From Chaetoceros tenuissimus (lineage: Eukaryota; Bacillariophyta; Thalassiosirophyceae; Chaetocerotales; Chaetocerotaceae): a stretch of DNA of 64,000 bases. The first letter of the stretch is position 1. Each line of letters begins with the position of its first letter. The DNA lies in NCBI GenBank assembly GCA_021927905.1, contig BLLK01000019.1:496001-560000 (forward strand), read 5' to 3'. Below, piece after piece: positions 57,077 to 64,000 of this stretch. A program made the translations under genes and the position numbers. The notes beneath the pieces were generated by a model that saw only the letters and a program-made list of their open reading frames with translations, ran no database searches and was not told where the DNA came from.

Positions 57077-57338
57077 TTCCTTTCGTACTCCAACTTTTGA
57101 ATTATTCTCAAAGGGTTGATAAGTTTGAAAAAGTGAGCGCTTTTACTTTAGAATCGAATTTGAAAATGTTCTGCGAAAAATTGCCTCCTGGTATTGAAAC
57201 GAACAGCCATTGTTTTACGATAGCATGTAGACTGTTAAGTGTAACACATGAATTTACTTGTAAAGATCCATCCAATAGCATAAGAACCACTTGCAGAGTT
57301 ATTTGAATTGTCAAGACAGAGGAGACTATCACGAGTAT

Positions 57339-57976
57339 CTAATACTCTTTCATATACTCAGCATATTCTTCTGGAGAACAAGTTTCACAAGGAATGGATG
57401 CTCCATATTGACATTTGTTGCCTACTCGTACGATATTGAAAAAAGAAGTGAATAGACAGAATTAGATTTCAATGTACTTTATGTCAAGTTTGAAATGAGA
57501 ACATCTAGATTTTTCTACTTACATGATCCGCAATGCCAAGTTCTCCAGTCATTGCACTCCTTGCAAATACGACAATGCCATGTGCAATCACTCTGCTCCA
57601 AACTATCACGACAGAGCGAATAAAAGAACCCACCACCAATGTCAAGACCCTTTTGAGAAAGCGAGTGACGAACTAGCTCCATGTCACTGAATTTAGACAA
57701 GTCCTCCTTTTGATATGGTTCAAAATCAGGATAGGATTTCACTTCTCTCACGATTTTTTCAATTGGAAAATGTGTTAGCTCTCCATTCGAATCGATCAAG
57801 TATCTATTGCTTCGACAGGCATCTCTCACATATTTCTCAAAGCATGGCGATGGCACACTATCTACAAAGGAATGTTTGCCTTTTGTATTGGTTTTCCTTG
57901 AAAAGCCATACACTAGAAGAACTTTCCACACCTCCTCTGTTCGACCACGATTAGTGTAAGGATCGTCAGGGGACAT
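57339..57976 (-). CDS. Small Cys-rich (zinc-binding-like) protein of unknown function
   Basis: Two exons, 57523-57976 and 57339-57421 (GTAAGT-AG, phase 1), give about 178 aa. The N-terminal ~130 residues are mixed ([25 protein letters not shown]). The C-terminus is a dense Cys/His cluster: [37 protein letters not shown]. The intron splits the Cys cluster, and splicing restores CGSCNKC. The paired CxxC spacing suggests two zinc sites. No named domain recognised. Confidence 0.8.
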
Positions 57977-58135
57977 TTTAAAAATCTAATTTTATGACTG
58001 ATTCAATTTGCTTCATTTGCTCTGAAATGTATGTGCGTGATGTAATCTGATGGATGGATGAATCGTGATGCCTTTCAAAAGACAATTTTAGCGGATCTAT
58101 CATCTCTTGTCTAATCTCCACGCTTCTTCAAATTT

Positions 58136-58954
58136 CTACTCTTTCAGCATTTCCATTATAAAGTGCCGAAGGAATTCAATTTCCCCAATATCTGTAAATG
58201 GATTCGTTTCGAGGTAAACCGACGGGGTGATACCGACATTATTCGGTTTCTTGAATTCAACCATTCCTTTTTCTTGAACAATCTCAGACATATCTTGTAG
58301 TTTTGGTTCATAGGAACTACAAAGTCTATGAAGTGCATAGTCCTCGCTCCTATTGTTTGATAACAACCATTCATTCACTTCATAGCTATCTTCCATTGAA
58401 TATACATTTTCAAAAGAAGACAATTCCACCAACTTTGTATTTACTATAATGAATAGTCCAAGTCTACACTCCCCTAAAATGTTTAAAAGCTTGAGATTCT
58501 TACAATTTGCAAAAGCATAATTGCAAATCTCTCTACAAGACGGCGGAATATAGATTGAAATGAGAGCCTCACATCCCTCAAACGCAGCAACACCAATATA
58601 CTCCAAATTTCTAGACAACTTCACCCAACTCATATTCTTACAGGAATGAAAGGCTAAATCTTCAATTCGAATAACTGTATCTGCCACTATAACAATTTTA
58701 ATATTGTAGCAATAGAGAAATGTGTGGTGTGGTATAACTTGTACACCAGATAAGACGATGATTCGCTCCCATGATTCTCGTTCCTTTTTGTTGTACACTA
58801 CAGGAGCACCATTGAACATTCCTCCCTCCCATAGCTTGGTGCCGTCATAAAAGACCGTTTTGAGGTTGCCAACTAGTTGGATCTTCATTCTTTGAGGGAA
58901 ATTGAAAATGGTTTCTTTATTTAGCAAGTAGCAAGCGTCGCTTTTTTTACACAC
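58136..58954 (-). CDS. BspA-type leucine-rich-repeat protein (LRR_5)
   Basis: Up to 272 aa. A start at 58888 (MKIQLVGNLKTVFYDGTKLW) fits the family start FYDGxKLxEG better than 58954. Repeats of the LRR_5 kind run from residue ~70: IIVLSGVQVIPHHTFLYCYN, VIRIEDLAFHSCKN, LEYIGVAAFEGCEA, PPSCREICNYAFANCKN. The tail (VNEWLLSNN, YALHRLCSS, GITPSVYLETNPFTDIGE) is the conserved end of a large diatom LRR family, best known to me from Chaetoceros. Function is unknown; the repeats are typical of protein interaction. Confidence 0.88.
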   Translation of the reverse strand: MCKKSDACYLLNKETIFNFPQRMKIQLVGNLKTVFYDGTKLWEGGMFNGAPVVYNKKERESWERIIVLSGVQVIPHHTFLYCYNIKIVIVADTVIRIEDLAFHSCKNMSWVKLSRNLEYIGVAAFEGCEALISIYIPPSCREICNYAFANCKNLKLLNILGECRLGLFIIVNTKLVELSSFENVYSMEDSYEVNEWLLSNNRSEDYALHRLCSSYEPKLQDMSEIVQEKGMVEFKKPNNVGITPSVYLETNPFTDIGEIEFLRHFIMEMLKE

Positions 58955-59454
58955 GTTTCACTGTGTTGCCGTTAAAAGCAGTTTCCAAATTGTCCACATT
59001 CAACATTGGAGTTTGTAGCCTCCATGGTCGTTTGCAGCTTTTGCAGTAAAACTGGATTTTAACAATTTAAATTTATAACATCATTGCAAAATTTGTTACT
59101 TATTCTGAAAAGCAAGAATTACTAGCTATGGTAAATAGATGGCTGATGAGTATATTTTCAAAAAAGAGAAAATATGAAGAAAAGGTGAATGGGTAAATGG
59201 CGGTTATCGTTGAACGACTTTACTGACGTCACATAACACATGACATTGGGAAAACTGAAGAAGAATGCACCGCCAACGAAAAACATCTCAAGCCTCACAT
59301 CTATCTACCAAGTGATTCGATTCATTCATTGACTATTAGCTAGTTACTCTAATATCAACTACAAGCACATGGGATAAATCACAGAACTAAAAGGGGCATG
59401 AAGAAATCTGTAAACATATAATTTGAGTAGGCAACCTAGCTGACCTTCGCCAAA
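58955..59454. other. Divergent intergenic region with TGACGTCA
   Basis: Between the LRR gene (-) and the membrane-protein gene (+). It carries TGACGTCA at 59224-59231, 231 bp upstream of the + start and about 270 bp upstream of the LRR gene. No coding sequence seen. Confidence 0.5.
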
Positions 59455-60450
59455 ATGTCGTTACTGCAAGAAACTAGTACAATCTACAAACCAACATCGA
59501 AAAATAAAAAACACTTGATCAAGAAGCATCGATCATCAAAACAGAAATTATCTATTGAGATTGAACAGGGCTATACAGAAGACGATGCATCTGTAATCTC
59601 CTCAGAGTCAGAATCTTCTTGGGACAAAGAACAAGAGTTTTCTTCTTTCAAACGATCGGTTACTTCCAATGTACTCTTTCTGTTAGGGTCTACTTGGTCG
59701 ACCATATTGTCTATCTTGGAACTAAAGAAGCACTACTACAAAGAACAATTGAAAGCTCTGGAAATATCCGATGGCAATGATGACTACTATGGCACAAGTA
59801 TCTACTATGAAAATGTTAGCCTTGCAGTGAGTATCTTATATTGCCTGAATGCATATATGGATTGGAAAGTGGCCCGAGGAAAAATAAATACTGCAGATGT
59901 AGAAACGAGTGAATATGTATTCATTCGTCGTCTGCAAAGTATAAATTCTGAATCAGCTTCTGCAATATGTTTTGGTTCAGGAGCTTTTATTGATTTGCTA
60001 ATATCGACCATGACAGAGAATTACAAGTTAATCATCATGTCTCTCTGTGGCATTGGAAGTATAGGTGATTTTGATAAGAACATGGGGAAAACTTCTGTTC
60101 ATTTGTACTTTTTATCTGCAGTATTTTGCTTACTACGAAGCGATTTTACAGCTGACGATGTATCGTCAAGGGTGTATTTACTAGGAGACTTGCTATTCAT
60201 GGCTGGAAGTGTGATAGACCTCGTGACGAATTATCTCGCAGACCCTTTTTATGCCGAGACCAAGCAAGTTACATTGTTATGGCTATACTTATTATCATGC
60301 GAGCTATGGCTAATTGATGCATGTTTATATCTTTTAGGTGATTTCTTTTGGTTCAACTCCGATTTCTCAAATCAGCTATCCTTGCTTTCATGGAAAACAT
60401 GGTTTTCAAAAGGAAGTACATCGATACAAAAGACTACCAAAGAAGTTTAG
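59455..60450 (+). CDS. Multi-pass membrane protein with internal repeats (YrhK-like pattern)
   Basis: Single exon, 331 aa. A basic then acidic N-terminal tail of ~70 residues (KNKKHLIKKHRSSKQK; DDASVISSESESSWDKEQEF) precedes about seven or eight hydrophobic segments. Three share a LxxLGS/D..(x)n..D/L layout: VLFLLGSTWSTILSILEL, YLLGDLLFMAGSVIDLVTNY and LLSCELWLIDACLYLLGDFF, suggesting ancestral helix-pair repeats like those of YrhK-type domains. That match is tentative. No transporter signature or catalytic motif was seen. It converges with gene E. Confidence 0.8.
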   Translation: MSLLQETSTIYKPTSKNKKHLIKKHRSSKQKLSIEIEQGYTEDDASVISSESESSWDKEQEFSSFKRSVTSNVLFLLGSTWSTILSILELKKHYYKEQLKALEISDGNDDYYGTSIYYENVSLAVSILYCLNAYMDWKVARGKINTADVETSEYVFIRRLQSINSESASAICFGSGAFIDLLISTMTENYKLIIMSLCGIGSIGDFDKNMGKTSVHLYFLSAVFCLLRSDFTADDVSSRVYLLGDLLFMAGSVIDLVTNYLADPFYAETKQVTLLWLYLLSCELWLIDACLYLLGDFFWFNSDFSNQLSLLSWKTWFSKGSTSIQKTTKEV

Positions 60451-60688
60451 AATAATTTATAAATACATAGAGAAATACATTAGAGTCAATGGATTGGTGT
60501 TGTTAGCAATTGAAAAGTATTCGTCACTAAATACTCTATATTTGTGCACTACGAGTAGTATTATTTGTTAATATCTAAATGATTATATATCAATCATGTA
60601 TTCTTTTCCTTTTTAATTGGACTAATTCTACAGAAAGTAAACACTACTTTCTTAGTCCCTAAAATGATGTATGGAGGTGTACATAGTT

Positions 60689-63600
60689 CTAATAACATCC
60701 ACGCATCCACTTTGGACCGTTGTTCACACAACTTCCACAGCATGATGTACCAGTCGAGCGACATGCCGCACATTTTGGAGTAGGTTCTTCTTTTGGTTTC
60801 AATGTACATCTTCCATTCTTGTTTCCATTTCCTACCCATTCACAATTTCCTTGACAATCTTGTTTTCTTGTTACAGAAGAACATTTGAGTGGAGGATCCG
60901 AGACTACAATATTTGTAGAACATACTCCATTTAGATCTTGTACTTCGCTTGATCCAAAATCACCGACAGCTGAGACTACCTGAATCCCATCAACACTAAT
61001 CTGATAGTTTCCTTGACCATAGCTGCAGCAGATACCATCACTGTAGGAGTCATTGATTTGGAATCTGTATGCAACATTATTTGGTACGCAGATTGAGTCA
61101 GTGTGCTCAGTTTGTCCGTCAGTGTAAGATCCTGCATCTACCTCCACATTATCACACGTTGAGAGAGTCCAGGTGGTCTCTCTTGGATAATTGTCAGTAG
61201 TCAAATCCACAGTAATTCTAATCTCATCTGAAGCACATTTACATACTACTTCACCACCTACAATCTCTTCGCCGTTGTCACATGGTGTAGCTTGAAGAGG
61301 CTTAGTCTCGCTAGATCCAAAAGAACCTCCAGAGAGCACAGTGCTTCCATTTACTGTCACAGTGTATGATCCAGATCCATATGCACAGCAAATTCCATCA
61401 CCATATGTATCATTGATGGTAAAACTGAGACTAGTCCAGTCGTCAACACATACCTCGCTTGAAAATGTAGTGCTACTAGCTGTGTAACCACCACCAGATA
61501 ATACTTCTGCCGAAGTAGCATCAGTGAGTTGCCATGAAGTCTCACCTGGGTAATTATCTGTGAGAATTTCTACTCGAACAATATCGCATCCTCCAGAAGG
61601 CGGGGATGTTGTTACAGCTGGAGTTGGAGCAGGAGATGGTGCCGTAGTCGGATTCGGTGAGGGGGATTGGGTAGGCTATTGTCATTGGATAAAAAGTGAG
61701 ACTCGGAACATATTTTTTGTTTTGTCTACAATAGAAAATAATTTACTTACTGCCGCAGTTGGTGAGCTTGTCGGACTGCTCGTAGGAGCAGGAGATGGTG
61801 GATTAGTCGGTGGTACAGTTGGATTTGGTGTAGGGGACTTGGTAGGCTATAAAAATAACAGAAAACAAACAGTATTAGCTTCAAAATGAAAAATCGAAAA
61901 TTTTAGTAACCTTCGCAAAAAACTTACCGCTGCAGTTGGGGAACTAGTAGGAGCACTAGTTGGTGCTTTTGTCGGCGCCAATGTGGGTGGTAGAGTGGGA
62001 TTTGGTGTGGGGGGCTTGGTAGGCTGTTAATAAAATGAAAATATGAGTTTCAAATTGAAAAATGGATTTCGCACGACTAAAACAAGACTGAGACTTACCG
62101 AAGCCGTGGGAGCTGATGAAGGTGCAGATGATGGGGCAGAAGTCGGATTTGGTGTCGGAGACTTTGTCGGCTATATTGAATCGTGATTAAAAAGTTAGCA
62201 TCATAATTAAAAAATATTTTTTTCATTTTTTTGAGAAACTTACCGCTGTAGTTGGACTGCTCGTAGGAGCAGGAGATGGTGGATTAGTCGGTGGTGAAGT
62301 TGGTGCTTGTGTAGGGGCTGCTGTAGGGGACGATACATTACCGCAAATTTCAAATTGGGTGCTTTCTTGACTACCAAATTCTCCTCCTGTCTTGACCACA
62401 GTATTTCCTACTTGAAGTGAATAGGAACCGTTTCCAAAACCACAGCAAATACCATCTGAATAAGAATCATAAATGGTAAAGGTGTAGTATCCATTTGCCA
62501 ACGCAATGTTTGATGCTCCACTAGCATTTCTACCAGATGCAACTTCGGCATTAGCATCGTCTCTGATATCCCAAGTAGTCTCACTTGGATAACTGTCTTG
62601 TACAATAGAAACGGACGCAGTTCCAGAGTAACATGGAGCAGTAGTTGGAGCAGCTGTAGGTCCTGATTCATAATCAAATCTTACAGTTGCAAATCCTGGA
62701 TTGGAAGCAAGGTCTATCTTAGTCGCAATGATCGTCAATGGATATTCAGTTCCTGCAAAGTTAGGAATGGTATATGACTCTCCTTGAACTAAGTGAGCCC
62801 TCAACCAACTTTGAGAGTAACTTTCTCCATTACCATCCTCAACTTGTACGATGGTAACTTCATTATCAGCTTCATCATTTTGTGCATTTGCTCTAATTGC
62901 GCGATTGAATCCAACAAAATAATCATCCCCTGCTCCAGTTTCAATTTTGACAACGACAGGTTTTCCATTTCTCACATCATAATCAGCAATACCAACAAGA
63001 TTGACAGTTTTCGTTTGCTCGACGAGAGGATTGATCAGAATTTTCGCATCGTCATACCAGCCAATTTGCCAGTTCTTGGCAGCATTATAGCACATCTTTC
63101 CAACATCGTCGGAGTACAATGGGTTACCCATCATACCAGTGTGGTCAGTATATGTCGCTCCATTGAGTCCACCTGAATGAGCAAAACCGAAATTGTGCTA
63201 TAATAGTAGAAGAATGAATATCAGTATAGAGTTCAAATCAAGATGTAGAATAATAAGAAAGAAAGTAAATGAGACTTACACCCAACTCGTGGACCTGTAC
63301 TCCAACCTGTTTGTAGTAACTTGATTGGTATAGAGACATCCATGCATTCACGTAAGCATATGCAGCCCATCCGCAGTCAACATAACACTTCTCAATGACA
63401 TACATGACGTGGTGGTAAGGCTCTGTGATCGATTCCCACCCGTTTCCAAGGTTGGTTCCTAGCTTTGCATTGACTGCAGCAGTGATGGCATTATGAATTT
63501 CGTTGTTTGATTTATCTGTAAGGGAGATAGGAATTGTAACTTCAATAACACCAGGAGCTGCTTGATTGGTGCTAGCATTTGGAATAGTACCAGGGATGAC

Positions 63601-64000
63601 ATTCATTTGACCATGGGAACAATCAAATAGCTGACTCTTGAGGTTAACTGGATCATTAATTGTTCCAAAGATATCATCACCGATTTGGGCAGCACTTTCT
63701 GAACGAGCCAATCCACCTGAGTCGGTAACTTTGACAACAAGAATTGGTTTATCTCCAGTCAAAGGTGCCAGTTTACGACGGTTCTTTTTTGGTCCTTTGC
63801 GAAGGTTTTTGGCAATATCCAGGCCTGGAGGAATGAAGAGAGCATTCTCGTCTGCAAAAGCTCCAACTCCAACGTTGAGTCTTGTTGCTCCTGAAGCAAT
63901 TTCTTTCTTTGCCCACTTTTGCTTGAGCACTTCCTTTTGAGAATCAGTTGCTTGGATTCTATAAATCATACCATTATCCATTCCACAGTCAATGGTATAG
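60689..64000 (-). CDS. Gene E: M11 metalloprotease with DGICC modules (5' end outside window)
   Basis: Exons: 63280 to the right edge, 62244-63197, 62099-62170, 61928-62023, 61751-61846, 60689-61675; all junctions phase 0. At least 974 aa. The prodomain ends KKNRRKLAPLTG (basic processing site). The zinc motif HELGHNFGFAHS is rebuilt by splicing across intron 63198-63279 and is followed by a Met-turn region (HTGMMGNP). Downstream are three modules with a [FY]xIxDxYxDGICCxxGxG core (one in 62244-63197, two in 60689-61675), separated by three mini-exons coding for PTKxPTPNPT...PT linkers, and a final Cys-rich end (CSSVTRKQDCQGNCEW; CAACRSTGTSCCGSC). It is a secreted protease by family; the signal peptide lies outside the window. 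No frameshifts seen. Confidence 0.9.

Noticed and set aside
56986-57306. Plus-strand frame over the start of the coiled-coil gene
   Set aside because: Overlaps the well-supported minus-strand 5' end; no domain and no flanking signals.
19400-63900. Alternative genetic code with TAG as sense (from the two in-frame TAGs)
   Set aside because: Other genes here end normally at TAG (60450, 57339), so TAG is an ordinary stop.

Overview
The window looks like nuclear DNA of a diatom, most likely a centric species of the Chaetoceros/Thalassiosira kind. The evidence is AT-rich DNA with short spliceosomal introns (mostly GTAAGT...AG), very large secreted proteins built from PSxxPS repeats, several M11 (gametolysin-type) metalloproteases, a Lys/Ser-rich silaffin-like secreted protein, an HSF-type factor, and a BspA-type leucine-rich-repeat protein of the sort expanded in Chaetoceros. 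The species call is inference; the protein families are read from the sequence. Many gene models below were rebuilt by joining exons whose splice sites and phases agree.

Layout: 1-5.3 kb (-) is the 5' part of a giant PS-repeat protein (gene A) that leaves the window on the left. 7.9-9.3 kb (+) is a three-exon HSF gene with a GC-AG intron. 9.4-10.5 kb is a decayed 5' fragment of an M11 gene. 11.2-14.1 kb (+) is a MULE-type transposase with one in-frame stop, followed by about 3.8 kb of degenerate tandem repeat (14.26-18.0 kb). 18-19.3 kb holds interspersed repeats and a broken small reading frame. 19.4-21.4 kb (-) is an intact M11 protease (gene F). 23.1-24.0 kb (+) is a six-TM Rolling-stone/AIG1-like protein, and 24.7-25.5 kb (-) a truncated silaffin-like gene; both are duplicated at 47.6-48.5 and 49.2-51.6 kb. 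27.2-38.3 kb (-) is an 11 kb PS-repeat gene (gene B), paralogous to gene A. 40.4-46.4 kb (-) is an eleven-exon M11/PS protein (gene D). 47.1-47.4 kb has a GC-rich hairpin and a tRNA-like element. 52.7-54.2 kb (+) is a P450, followed by a broken RING gene, a coiled-coil protein, a small Cys-rich protein, an LRR protein, a membrane protein (59.5-60.5 kb, +), and another M11 protein (gene E, -) that leaves the window on the right.

The main theme is a local family of secreted, probably cell-wall or extracellular-matrix proteins (PS-repeat giants, M11 proteases, a Lys/Ser-rich Cys-domain protein). Genes A, B and D share the same two leader exons (signal peptide plus an RNL-containing leader, phase-1 junctions) attached to different bodies. 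They also share a quasi-palindromic promoter motif, GAAAAAGTGATGTTTTC, about 95-125 bp upstream of the ATG. The silaffin-like gene and the P450 diverge from a region carrying a related palindrome. Decayed copies of the leader/M11 5' end lie between the live genes, so the locus looks like a birth-and-death array with exon shuffling. Several frameshifts in the long repeats may be real decay or assembly error; the sequence alone cannot separate these.
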